A DNA stretch of 64,000 nucleotides. Source: Mycolicibacterium sp. P9-64 (lineage in GTDB: Bacteria > Actinomycetota > Actinomycetes > Mycobacteriales > Mycobacteriaceae). A program made the translations under genes and the position numbers. Positions 54,519 to 62,322 of the stretch are shown here, one piece after another (the stretch's first letter is position 1; each line of letters starts with the position of its first letter). Below the pieces are notes generated by a model that was given only the letters and a program-made list of their open reading frames with translations, had not been told where the DNA came from and searched no databases. Location: assembly GCF_008329605.1 (NCBI RefSeq), contig NZ_NPKO01000016.1, positions 1-64,000 of the forward strand, read 5' to 3'.

Positions 54519-55279
54519 TGCCACAGGGCGATGGAGATCGCGAACGAGATCGTGATGAGCAACATGATGGTTGCGACCATCGACGGGTAGTCGCCGTGGC
54601 TGTAGGACTGCAGCACCACCCGTCCGAGGCCGCGCCGCGTGGCGAAGAACTCCGAAAGCACGACGCCGACGACGGCGAGGCTGACTGCGAGGCGGATTCC
54701 CGTGAGCAGCGGGCGCCGAATGGCGGGGAAGATGATGTGCACCAAAATTTGCCACGGGTTGGCCCGCACCGACTTGCCGAGCTTCCAGTACACGCCTGGG
54801 ATCTCCCTGACCCCGGTGGAGACGTTGATGAGCACGGGAAACAGCGCGAACAGCACGCCCATGACGACCTTGGATCCGGTCAGGCTGAAGATGGGCAACA
54901 GCACCGGATACAGCACGATCTTCGGGATGCCGTTGAGCACGATGATCAGGGGCTCGAAGATCAACCGCAATCGGTGCGAAAGCCCGAGCAGCAGACCGGT
55001 GCCACCGCCGATTGCCGTACCGATGACGAAGGCCAGCAAGACCGACTGCGCAGTGATGCGCACGTCGAACAGGTAGGCGGAGTCAGACAGGTTCTGGAAC
55101 AGGACCTGCAACGTCTGTACCGGTGACGGGATGACGAAGGTCAAGCCGGACAGGACTTCCCATCCGACGGCGACGACCAGCGCCAGAAGTGCAGAGCCCA
55201 CGAACTGGCTGCCGAGCAGCGCGCGGAGCCGCTGAGGGCGGGGCCGCACATCGGTGGCTTCGGTGAGTGTCGTGGTCAC
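54497..55279 (-). CDS. ABC transporter permease (SsuC/TauC type), second of pair
   Basis: 260 residues, five or six membrane segments with NGIPKIVLYPVLLPIFSLTG and coupling loop VYWKLGKSVRANPWQILVHI. GTG 55279 overlaps the previous permease stop. It pairs with the 55276-56130 permease; two different permeases in a nitrate/sulfonate/taurine-type importer indicate a heterodimer. Confidence 0.9.
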   Translation of the reverse strand: MTTTLTEATDVRPRPQRLRALLGSQFVGSALLALVVAVGWEVLSGLTFVIPSPVQTLQVLFQNLSDSAYLFDVRITAQSVLLAFVIGTAIGGGTGLLLGLSHRLRLIFEPLIIVLNGIPKIVLYPVLLPIFSLTGSKVVMGVLFALFPVLINVSTGVREIPGVYWKLGKSVRANPWQILVHIIFPAIRRPLLTGIRLAVSLAVVGVVLSEFFATRRGLGRVVLQSYSHGDYPSMVATIMLLITISFAISIALWQWERRIH

Positions 55280-56130
55280 AGGTTCCTCCCGCGGAGAAGG
55301 ATCCGCTCGACGATGGCGAGGAGCACCGTGAGGATGAGGGACAACGCCAGCACCATGACGATGTAGGCAAACATCTGATTGTTGTCGAACACCTCGTAGA
55401 GGTAGCGGATCCGGTAGCCCAGGCCGGCCTGCGCGGTGGTGAACTCCATGGCGATGGCACCGATGAGGGCATAGACGACGGCAAGCCGCAGCCCTGCCAC
55501 GATGAACGGCCCGGCCGCCGGTATCGCGATCGCAAACAGCGCCTGTCGGGGCGAGGCCTTCAGGGAGCGAGCCAGTTTCATGTAGACCGGCGGCATGGCG
55601 TTGAGACCGACGGCGGTGTTCAGCGCCATGGGAATCGCCGCCATGATCGTGGCCAGGATGATCACCGACATCGCGTTGATCCCGACCAGCACGATCATCA
55701 CCGGATAGAAGAGCACCAGTGGGACGGCGTAGAACGACACCAGGTATGGCTCGAAGATCCGGCCGATCAGCGGAGCCTTCCAGAACACCAGGCCCGCGGC
55801 GAAACCCAGCAGGCTGCCGAAGACGATCGCGACGGCCACTTCGAACCCGGTGCGGCCCGCGTCCTCCCAGAACTGAGCTTTGGTGAGAAGCGTTGCAAGC
55901 GTGGGGAATATGGTGGAAGGCGCGGGCAGTACGCTCTCCTTCCACAGTCCGGTGCGCACGCCGACCTCGCAGAATGCGGTGAATAGGACGATGAGCCCGA
56001 TGGTGGACGACACGCTGAGCATCAGGTTGCCCATCCGCCGTGGTCGCCGCTCGATGGCATTTGGCTGGTGCTCGGGATCAGGCATGGTCTCGGTCGGCAG
56101 ATCGTCGGCGGCTACGTAGGAGGTCGTCAC
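55276..56130 (-). CDS. ABC transporter permease (SsuC/TauC type), first of pair
   Basis: 284 residues; a polar N-terminus of about 35 residues, then about six membrane helices with SFYAVPLVLFYPVMIVLVGI and coupling loop VYMKLARSLKASPRQALFAI. GTG 56130 overlaps the ATPase stop. First permease of the regulon's importer. Confidence 0.9.
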   Translation of the reverse strand: MTTSYVAADDLPTETMPDPEHQPNAIERRPRRMGNLMLSVSSTIGLIVLFTAFCEVGVRTGLWKESVLPAPSTIFPTLATLLTKAQFWEDAGRTGFEVAVAIVFGSLLGFAAGLVFWKAPLIGRIFEPYLVSFYAVPLVLFYPVMIVLVGINAMSVIILATIMAAIPMALNTAVGLNAMPPVYMKLARSLKASPRQALFAIAIPAAGPFIVAGLRLAVVYALIGAIAMEFTTAQAGLGYRIRYLYEVFDNNQMFAYIVMVLALSLILTVLLAIVERILLRGRNL

Positions 56131-56936
56131 GTGGTGACCTTCTCGTGGGCCTCCTGTTGTTTGAAGCCACGCATGGACTCGGCTTGCAGTGACCCCCAGA
56201 TCCGGTTGTGCAGTTCGTTGAAGCGCGGTGTCGACACCACGCTCGCATCCCGGTCATCGGGCAGATCGATGTCGATGACGTCGATGATCGTCCCCGGCCG
56301 GTACGACATCACCCAGACCTGTTGCGAGAGCAGAATCGCCTCGGAGATGTCGTGTGTCACGAACACGATGGTCTGGTGCGTCCTGGCCCAGATCTGGCGC
56401 ACTTCGGCACCGAGGAACAGTCGGGTCTGTTGGTCCAGCGCGGCGAACGGCTCGTCCATCAACACCACTTCGGGCTGAACGGCCAACGTCCGTGCCAAGG
56501 CAACCCGCTGGCGCATGCCACCAGAGAGTTGTGACGGGTAGGACTTTTCGAATCCACTGAGGCCGACGAGGTCGATCGCGTCCTTGGCGCGCTGGCGTCG
56601 GGCGTCCTTTGAGATGCCGATGATCTGCATCGCGAAGGCCACGTTCTCCTCGACGGTCCGCCACGGTAGCGTCGAATCCTCTTGAAACACCACGCCGATC
56701 TTCGGGTCTGGTCCGGTGACCGGCCTGCCCGCGACGCTGACCGTGCCGCTCGACGCCTTTTGCAGGCCCGAGATGACGGCCAGCAGCGTCGATTTGCCAC
56801 ATCCGCTGGGGCCGACGATGGAGACGAAGCTGGTGTGCGGAACCTGTTGGGTGACGTCCTTGACCGCCGTCACCTTCGCCGCAGGCACGTCGAAGACAAC
56901 GGACACGTTCTCGATCTGGATGCCTTGGGATTCCAC
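56127..56936 (-). CDS. ABC transporter ATP-binding protein (SsuB/TauB type)
   Basis: 269 residues. Walker A VGPSGCGKSTLL, Q-loop VFQEDSTLPWRTV, signature LSGGMRQRVALARTL, Walker B VVLMDEPFAALDQ, switch FVTHDISEA. GTG 56936 is the probable start (a TTG precedes it; AAGAAGGAC upstream); an ATG-less frame extends to 57005. Belongs to the importer with binding protein 56983-57981. Confidence 0.93.
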   Translation of the reverse strand: MESQGIQIENVSVVFDVPAAKVTAVKDVTQQVPHTSFVSIVGPSGCGKSTLLAVISGLQKASSGTVSVAGRPVTGPDPKIGVVFQEDSTLPWRTVEENVAFAMQIIGISKDARRQRAKDAIDLVGLSGFEKSYPSQLSGGMRQRVALARTLAVQPEVVLMDEPFAALDQQTRLFLGAEVRQIWARTHQTIVFVTHDISEAILLSQQVWVMSYRPGTIIDVIDIDLPDDRDASVVSTPRFNELHNRIWGSLQAESMRGFKQQEAHEKVTT

Positions 56937-56982
56937 CAATGTCCTTCTTCCGTCGGTCGTTTCGGTGCAGGCCAGTACGCGA

Positions 56983-57981
56983 TCAGATGGTCGCGCGCGC
57001 CTCATCGGGTAGGTACTGCTGATCGAGGACCTTCGCCCAGTCGATTGCCGCGGTGATCTGACCGGCGGCGACCATCAGATCGGAGAGGTTCTTGAGGCCG
57101 ACCGGGTCGACGTGCAGGGAGTAGCCCTTGGCCAGATCCGGGCTGTTCTTGAAGGCCGCCTTCATCACCTCGGGAGTCACGCCGACCAGTGGGGCCAACT
57201 CGGTGGCGGCTTCGTCGGGATTGGCCACCACCCACTGGTTGAGACGGTCGGCCACCTTGAAGAACGACCGCAGGTTGTCCGGATTCGCCTCGGCGTATTG
57301 GGAATTGACCGCCACCAGGTCTGCTGGCAGGTCGCCGAGAACGTCGCGCGAGTTCACCAGGATCTGCGCGTTGTCGGAGGCCTGCTTGTCTGCGATGAAC
57401 GGCTGCATCGCCCACCCGGCGGTGATCTGGTTGGCCTTGGCCGCGGTCCAGTTGTCGCCCATTGCGCCGACGGCTTGCGCCTTCACTCCTGGCAGTTTGC
57501 CCTCGAGTCCCTTGACCAGCAGTTCGGTCGACGATCCTGCGGAACTGAAGCCCAATGTCGCGCCGTCAACCGTGCGTCCTGGTGGGCAGATCCAGGAGAA
57601 GTCGTTCACCTGGAACCACGGAGCGATCACCTTCAAGTTCGAATTCGGTTGCTGCGCGGCCAGAATCACCGACGAGTTGCCCGCGATCGCGAGATCGGCG
57701 TCGCCGCTGGTGACCACCCGCAGCGTGTTGCCACCACCACCGCCGGAGTAAAGGTCGACCTTGAGGCCGGCCTCCTCGAACCACTTCTTGTTGATGCCCG
57801 CCTGCAAGATCGCCATGAACGGCAGGCTGTCGACACCGGTCGCGGAGATGCTGAGCGTGTCCGTTGCGGTGCTGCCACCTCCCGCCTGTGGGCCCGACGA
57901 TTCGTCGGCACAGGCAGTGCCTCCGGCAACGACTGCGAGGACCGTCACCACGGTCGCCAGGTACTTCGGGATACGCGACAT
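56983..57981 (-). CDS. ABC transporter substrate-binding lipoprotein (nitrate/sulfonate/taurine type)
   Basis: 332 residues: MSRIPKYLATVVTVLAVVAG with lipobox GGTAC, then an SsuA/NMT1-like mature part (GINKKWFEEAGLKVDLYSGG, VVTSGDADLAIAGNSSVILA, LGFSSAGSSTELLVKGLEGK, FFKVADRLNQWVVANPDEAA). First gene of the 11-gene catabolic run, with a GntR-type operator at 58002-58018 just upstream. Binds the imported substrate, inferred to be an anionic heteroaromatic acid. Confidence 0.93.
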   Translation of the reverse strand: MSRIPKYLATVVTVLAVVAGGTACADESSGPQAGGGSTATDTLSISATGVDSLPFMAILQAGINKKWFEEAGLKVDLYSGGGGGNTLRVVTSGDADLAIAGNSSVILAAQQPNSNLKVIAPWFQVNDFSWICPPGRTVDGATLGFSSAGSSTELLVKGLEGKLPGVKAQAVGAMGDNWTAAKANQITAGWAMQPFIADKQASDNAQILVNSRDVLGDLPADLVAVNSQYAEANPDNLRSFFKVADRLNQWVVANPDEAATELAPLVGVTPEVMKAAFKNSPDLAKGYSLHVDPVGLKNLSDLMVAAGQITAAIDWAKVLDQQYLPDEARATI

Positions 57982-58001
57982 TCGAGACCTCCGGCGAGAA
58001 A

Positions 58002-58018
58002 CTGAATATTGGATCCAA
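58002..58018. promoter_or_regulatory. GntR/FCD operator, copy 2
   Basis: CTGAATA-TTG-GATCCAA has the same 7-3-7 layout as the other copies with three mismatches from perfect symmetry. It lies 21 bases upstream of the binding-protein ATG and is the likely control site of the importer/hydroxylase run. The overlapping TTGGATCCAA at 58009-58018 is itself a perfect palindrome. Confidence 0.55.
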
Positions 58019-58037
58019 CAATAGGAGTGGGTGTGAT

Positions 58038-58355
58038 CTACGTCAACATCTGGAGCGACTTCCGACGCCTTCGCCGGGAGGTGCCCGACAGCCCGGCCAG
58101 CTCGAGCCCCACCGCGATGCCCAGCATGGCGGCTGCCGCGATCAGCGGCGAGCCGACCACGTTCGCCGTGCGCGGCGAGTCCGGCTCGGGACGATCGCCC
58201 TCGACCGGACTACCCTCGCCCGTCGGCGACGTGAACGGCACACCGTCGGCAGGAATGAGTGCTCTCTTCAGTGCAGGTGGAGCGCCAGGTACCGGGCTAC
58301 CCGGGGCGGGGAACCCGGGCGGCTCCCCCTTGGTGGCGACGTCGCCGTCCATCAT
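58038..58355 (-). CDS. Small Pro-rich, C-terminally anchored protein
   Basis: 105 residues: an N-terminal Pro/Gly/Ala-rich stretch (EPPGFPAPGSPVPGAPP) leads to a single C-terminal membrane helix SPLIAAAAMLGIAVGLELAG and a basic RRRRRKS tail. Its ATG shares one base with the stop of the LLM gene (TAATG), so it is translationally coupled. It resembles the C-terminal helix of the CoxG-like protein encoded nearby, and may tether the LLM enzyme or the hydroxylase to the membrane. No family recognised. Confidence 0.65.
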   Translation of the reverse strand: MMDGDVATKGEPPGFPAPGSPVPGAPPALKRALIPADGVPFTSPTGEGSPVEGDRPEPDSPRTANVVGSPLIAAAAMLGIAVGLELAGLSGTSRRRRRKSLQMLT

Positions 58356-59350
58356 TACCGAGGCCCGTCCACGATTTCGGCGAAGGTGCGAATGGTGGCC
58401 TCCCTGCTCTGGCCGGGGCGGACGAACGGCACGATCGCCACCTGGTCGATGCCCAGGGATTCCACTTCCTTGAGCCGTTGGGCACACTCGTCGCGGGTAC
58501 CCGCCAGGGCGAACAGGTCAACCAGTTCGTCCGGTACCAGATCGGCGTGCGCCGCCTCGGTGTCCATGTGCTCGTAGTAGTTGTAGCTGTCGCGAATGCG
58601 GTCGATGACCTTCTCCAGTGCGGGCTCCACTTTTGCTGGCAACGGCCGGATGGCAACCCGGGACACGTGGGCGCGCACCAAGTCACGGGCCTCGGTGCGA
58701 TCGTCCCCGATGGCGGTCGGCGTCCACAGCACGATGTGCAGGTCGTCGAGGGTGCGCCCACTCTCCTTGGCGCCTGCTTCGATCGTGGCCAGCGCCGCCT
58801 CGATGAAGTGCGGTGCGGTACCGACCAGGACGATCACCCCGTCGGCGATGCGCCCCGACATGCGCAGGATCTTCGGCGCGGAGGCAGCGATGTAGATGGG
58901 GATGTTCAGCGGAGCCGTCAGATAGTTGAGGTGGTAGTCGGCGCCGCTGCTGGCTTCGACTACTTTCTCACCCCGGAACAGGGTGCGCAGATCGGCCACC
59001 GACCGTTCCAGTTCTGCGAGCTTCTGCGGTTTGAGACCCATTGTGCGCAAAGAGGAATCGCCGGTCCCGATGCCGAGTGCGACGCGCCCCTTCGTGAATT
59101 CCGCCAAGGTGGCCCACGTCGACGCGAGCAGCGACGGGTGACGGGTGACGGCGTTGGTCACGCCGGTGCCGAAGACGATCCTCTCGGTGCCGACGGCAGC
59201 CGCGCCCATTACGGTCGACGATTCGCGCCAGATGTTCTGCGAGTCACCGAACCAGACGTTGTCGTATCCCAGCGTCTCGCACAGCCTGACGTACTCGCAC
59301 ATCTTCCCAGCGGCTTCGGTGGGGAAGAGTCCCACTCCCTTGCTCAGCAT
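58355..59350 (-). CDS. LLM-class (F420/flavin-dependent) oxidoreductase
   Basis: 331 residues, TIM-barrel of the luciferase-like family. Characteristic blocks: LCETLGYDNVWFGDSQNIWR, ERIVFGTGVTNAVTRHPSLL, KGRVALGIGTGDSS, YIAASAPKILRMSGRIADGV, and a C-terminal GTRDECAQRLKEVESLGIDQ. The layout follows the methylenetetrahydromethanopterin reductase (Mer) branch, whose mycobacterial members often use F420H2, rather than two-component FMN monooxygenases. Inference: it may reduce the ring of the hydroxylated heterocycle. ATG 59350 has an operator 24 bases upstream. Confidence 0.88.
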   Translation of the reverse strand: MLSKGVGLFPTEAAGKMCEYVRLCETLGYDNVWFGDSQNIWRESSTVMGAAAVGTERIVFGTGVTNAVTRHPSLLASTWATLAEFTKGRVALGIGTGDSSLRTMGLKPQKLAELERSVADLRTLFRGEKVVEASSGADYHLNYLTAPLNIPIYIAASAPKILRMSGRIADGVIVLVGTAPHFIEAALATIEAGAKESGRTLDDLHIVLWTPTAIGDDRTEARDLVRAHVSRVAIRPLPAKVEPALEKVIDRIRDSYNYYEHMDTEAAHADLVPDELVDLFALAGTRDECAQRLKEVESLGIDQVAIVPFVRPGQSREATIRTFAEIVDGPR

Positions 59351-59373
59351 GATCGTGATCCTTACCGCACTTG

Positions 59374-59390
59374 TTGGATAGAATATCCAA
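59374..59390. promoter_or_regulatory. GntR/FCD operator, copy 3 (perfect), divergent LLM/CoxG promoter
   Basis: TTGGATA-GAA-TATCCAA is a perfect 7-bp inverted repeat with a three-base centre; symmetry weakens outside it. It sits in the 86-base gap between the divergent LLM and CoxG-like genes and can control both. Confidence 0.8.
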
Positions 59391-59436
59391 TTGTAGGGTT
59401 AGTTTCTCAGACGCACCAGCCGAAACGAAGGAAACC

Positions 59437-60039
59437 GTGCAACTCGTCAACGACTTCGTTGTCGACGCCCCGCTGGACACCGCGTGGGCAGTGCTCACCG
59501 ACGTCCCGCAGGTCGTCGAATGCATCCCGGGCGCGCACCTCGAAAGCACCAGTGGCGAAGACTATTTCGCCAGCATGACGATCAAGGTCGGCCCCATTGG
59601 GTTGACACTGACAGGAACTGCGACCATCGTCAGCCGCGACGACGCGGCCCACCACATGGTGGTCCGCGGCACGGGTCGCGACCGGAAGGGCAACGGCTCG
59701 GCGGAGGCTGCGATCACCGTGGCCGCCCAGGATCGCAACGGGCAGACGGCAGTCAGCGTGACCACCGATCTCGAACTCGGCGGGCGCATCGCGCAGTTTG
59801 GCAGCGGCGTCATCTCTCAGGTGAGCAACCGGATCCTCGGACAGTTCACCGATCGGTTGAACTCCCGCATCGCCGGCCCCGAAGGCACCCCGGCGTCCCC
59901 CACGCGGCCCGTGCCTGCCGCAGCAATGAGCAATGCAAGCGAAGCCGTCAGCGATCAGCGGATCGCCCTGGCGCTCGTCGCGCTGGCCGGCGTCGCTCTC
60001 GGACTGGCGATCGGACGGACGGCCGATCGCCTAGTTTGA
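59437..60039 (+). CDS. CoxG-like SRPBCC protein with C-terminal membrane anchor
   Basis: 200 residues. A helix-grip domain (VNDFVVDAPLDTAWAVLTDV, CIPGAHLESTSGEDYFASMT, KVGPIGLTLTGTATIVSRDD, GGRIAQFGSGVISQVSNRIL) matches CoxG, which anchors CO dehydrogenase to the membrane in Oligotropha. A Pro-rich linker precedes the C-terminal helix QRIALALVALAGVALGLAIG. GTG 59437 follows AAGGAAACC. The likely role is membrane attachment of the molybdenum hydroxylase encoded on the other strand. Confidence 0.88.
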   Translation: MQLVNDFVVDAPLDTAWAVLTDVPQVVECIPGAHLESTSGEDYFASMTIKVGPIGLTLTGTATIVSRDDAAHHMVVRGTGRDRKGNGSAEAAITVAAQDRNGQTAVSVTTDLELGGRIAQFGSGVISQVSNRILGQFTDRLNSRIAGPEGTPASPTRPVPAAAMSNASEAVSDQRIALALVALAGVALGLAIGRTADRLV

Positions 60040-60040
60040 G

Positions 60041-60484
60041 TCACGAGGCAACGGCCGCAACCAAATCCAGCTCCACGCAGGCGCCACCAGGGAGCGAGGC
60101 GACGCCGATGGCCGTACGTGCGTGCGCACCGCATCGTTCGCCGAACGCCTCGAGCAACAACTGGGATGCACCGTCGATCACGGTGGGATGATCACCGAAG
60201 TCGCTTGTCGCGCGCACATATCCACGCAGGTGGACGAGCGCAGTGACGTTGTCGATGCCGACCGCCGCATCGATCGCCCCGATCAGGTTGAGCGCTGCGA
60301 ACCGGGCCTGATCGCGAGCCTGCTCGACGGAGACGTCGGCGCCGACCACACCTGACAAGGCGGCGCAGTCGGGCCGGCGAGCCGTCGCACCCGAGATCCA
60401 GAGCTGGTCTCCGCACAACCGGCTTGGAAAGTAGGCGCCCTTTGGCGTCGCAGCCGCCGGAACGCTGAGCCCAAGTCGGGCCAA
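60041..60484 (-). CDS. RidA/YjgF-like protein
   Basis: 147 residues with the Rid fold: GDQLWISGATARRPDCAALS, EQARDQARFAALNLIGAIDA, LVHLRGYVRATSDFGDHPTV, and RTAIGVASLPGGACVELDLV. The Arg that hydrolyses enamines/imines is visible in RTAIGVASLP. Rid proteins deaminate reactive enamine/imine intermediates, apt for a pathway with an enamidase. The annotated start is a TTG; the frame extends as TPSSRL upstream to the GntR stop without ATG or GTG, so the real start is uncertain. Confidence 0.82.
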   Translation of the reverse strand: MARLGLSVPAAATPKGAYFPSRLCGDQLWISGATARRPDCAALSGVVGADVSVEQARDQARFAALNLIGAIDAAVGIDNVTALVHLRGYVRATSDFGDHPTVIDGASQLLLEAFGERCGAHARTAIGVASLPGGACVELDLVAAVAS

Positions 60485-60498
60485 CCGCGAGCTCGGCG

Positions 60499-61233
60499 TT
60501 ACGACGTCGATTCGGCCTGCTCCTGTGTGAGGGCCTCAGTGAGATTGTCGATCGCATGAGCGCGGTGCTGTTGATTCAAGGCCACCGCCCTTTCGACGTC
60601 GCGGTTGGCCATCGCATCGGTCAGCAGAACGTGCTCGGTGTTGACCTTGGTGAGATCCATCAGGTGCGCGTACAGAGGGCGGTATGCGTCAGCGGTGTCG
60701 TAGAGCTGCGTGACAATGCGTTTGGTGCGCGCCATCCGGCTGGCCTCGAACGACAGGAAGTGGAACCGGCGGTTGGCGACGCCAACGGCGACGAGGTCCT
60801 CGACCGCGGCGGCCCTGTCCATTTCGGCCATCTGCTCACGCATCTGCTCGACGATCTCGTCGGTGACCTGCGGCATGCCGTCGCGAATCAGGACTTCTTC
60901 CAAGATCGCCCGCAATCGGAAGACCTCCTGCAGTTCCTCAAGGCTCAGCTGGGCGACCCGGTAGCCGCTGTGCGGCACGTAGGTGACGTGCTCCTCGGCC
61001 TCGAGCGTCTTCAGCGCTTCGCGGATCGGGATCCGGGAGACGCCGTACATCTCGACCAGGTTCTCCTGCACGATCCAGCTGCCTGGCGGAAATCTGCCGC
61101 TACTGATGTCGCGACGAACGGCCTCGGCGACGGCCTGGTGGGCAGTCTTCGGACGGACGAAGTCCGAGGGCTGTCCGGTGCCAGGTTCTGCAGCTCGGAC
61201 ACGTTGCGGGCGCTGCGTAGTTCGCGGTGACAT
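60499..61233 (-). CDS. GntR family regulator, FCD (FadR-type) domain
   Basis: 244 residues. HTH: FPPGSWIVQENLVEMYGVSR, IPIREALKTLEAEEHVTYVP. All-helical FCD domain: LSLEELQEVFRLRAILEEVL, HFLSFEASRMARTKRIVTQL, with metal-binding-type Asp/His residues. ATG 61233 (from MSPRTTQRPQ). An operator copy lies 22 bases upstream, so it probably represses itself. The three other copies at the promoters of the LLM/CoxG, importer and enamidase genes make it the likely regulator of the whole 45-61 kb regulon. Confidence 0.92.
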   Translation of the reverse strand: MSPRTTQRPQRVRAAEPGTGQPSDFVRPKTAHQAVAEAVRRDISSGRFPPGSWIVQENLVEMYGVSRIPIREALKTLEAEEHVTYVPHSGYRVAQLSLEELQEVFRLRAILEEVLIRDGMPQVTDEIVEQMREQMAEMDRAAAVEDLVAVGVANRRFHFLSFEASRMARTKRIVTQLYDTADAYRPLYAHLMDLTKVNTEHVLLTDAMANRDVERAVALNQQHRAHAIDNLTEALTQEQAESTS

Positions 61234-61254
61234 CGGCCCTCGCTTTCGCTGATA

Positions 61255-61271
61255 TTGGATATTCTATGCGA
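61255..61271. promoter_or_regulatory. GntR/FCD operator, copy 4 (autoregulatory)
   Basis: TTGGATA-TTC-TATGCGA matches the 7-3-7 consensus with two mismatches in the right arm. It lies 22 bases upstream of the GntR start. Confidence 0.6.
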
Positions 61272-61329
61272 TCACGGTTCCTCAACGCTAACGGCACGCG
61301 CACCTCCGAACGAGAGTGCGGCGAGCTCA

Positions 61330-62322
61330 TCAGTCGTCAGGCAGGGGACGGTGCTCGATGAGGTCGCGCACGGCGCCCGTGCCGAGCCGCTCCCGGAACG
61401 CGGCGACGGTGTAGCCGATCACCGTCGCATCGGTGTGCGCCCGCGCAGTCGCCGCGCGCGGCATGTGAAACAGCGGGCCGATCTCGCCGAAGTAATCCCC
61501 CGCGGCGGCGACCTTGAGCAATTCCTCACCGCCGCCCGGTAATTCGCGGATCAACTCGAAGTCGCCCTCGGACACGACGTAGATGAGATCGCCCATCGCG
61601 CCCTGCTCGAACAGCGTCTCGCCCGCTACCAGCCGTACCGTCTCGGGAGGCCGGTCCATCGTCGCGAACTCCGGCACCATCTCGACGATCCGATCGGCCA
61701 ACGGCAGGATCCGGCTGTCGTGCGTGGCAACCACGACCATCCGATCACCAGATGCCAGCTCGCGGATCAGCCGCAGCACCTCCTCGACCTGAATGAAGTC
61801 CAGGTGCGCGGTCGGCTCGTCGGCCAACACCAGGGGCGGATCGAGCGCGATGGCCCGCGCTACCGCGACGCGCTGCTGCTGCCCGCCGCTCAGATCACCG
61901 GGCCGGTGGTGGAGCCGATCCTTGAGGCCGACGCGGGTGAGCAGTTCCTCTGCCCGCTCGCGCGCCTCCCGACGAGGCGTACCCGCCGCATGCAATGGCA
62001 CCAGCACGTTCTCCATCGCGGTCAGGCTGGGCACCAGATTGAATGCCTGAAAGACGATGCCCACCGTCTCGCGACGGTATTTCGACAAGCCTCGGGCATC
62101 GAGAGCAGTGAGCTCGACGTCGCCGAACTTGATGGCCCCCGAGTTGGGACGAAGGATGCCGCCGAGGCACGACAGCAACGTCGTCTTCCCACAACCACTG
62201 GGCCCCAACAGGATCACCAACGACCCAGCGGCCACGTCGAGGTTGAAGTTGCAGATGGGGCGCACCGCATGCCCGCCGCTGGAGTATTCGACCACGAGAT
62301 CCTGGATGCTGAGATCGCCCAT
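61330..62322 (-). CDS. LolD/MacB-type ABC ATPase fused to cyclic-nucleotide-binding domain (Rv0073-like)
   Basis: 330 residues. ABC part: Walker A GPSGCGKTTLLSCLGG, signature LSGGQQQRVAVARAIA, Walker B PLVLADEPTAHLDF. From about residue 230 a cNMP-type beta-roll follows: AGETLFEQGAMGDLIYVVSE, GDYFGEIGPLFHMPRAATAR. The arrangement and sequence match M. tuberculosis Rv0073, paired there with the permease Rv0072, as here. The cNMP domain suggests the transporter is switched by cAMP or another nucleotide. ATG 62322 shares a base with the permease stop. Confidence 0.93.
   Translation of the reverse strand: MGDLSIQDLVVEYSSGGHAVRPICNFNLDVAAGSLVILLGPSGCGKTTLLSCLGGILRPNSGAIKFGDVELTALDARGLSKYRRETVGIVFQAFNLVPSLTAMENVLVPLHAAGTPRREARERAEELLTRVGLKDRLHHRPGDLSGGQQQRVAVARAIALDPPLVLADEPTAHLDFIQVEEVLRLIRELASGDRMVVVATHDSRILPLADRIVEMVPEFATMDRPPETVRLVAGETLFEQGAMGDLIYVVSEGDFELIRELPGGGEELLKVAAAGDYFGEIGPLFHMPRAATARAHTDATVIGYTVAAFRERLGTGAVRDLIEHRPLPDD

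Noticed and set aside
54497..54755. N-terminal extension of the molybdenum subunit to 54755
   Set aside because: Overlaps the permease coding region by 259 bases and reads as shadow sequence; ATG 54518 gives the normal family start.
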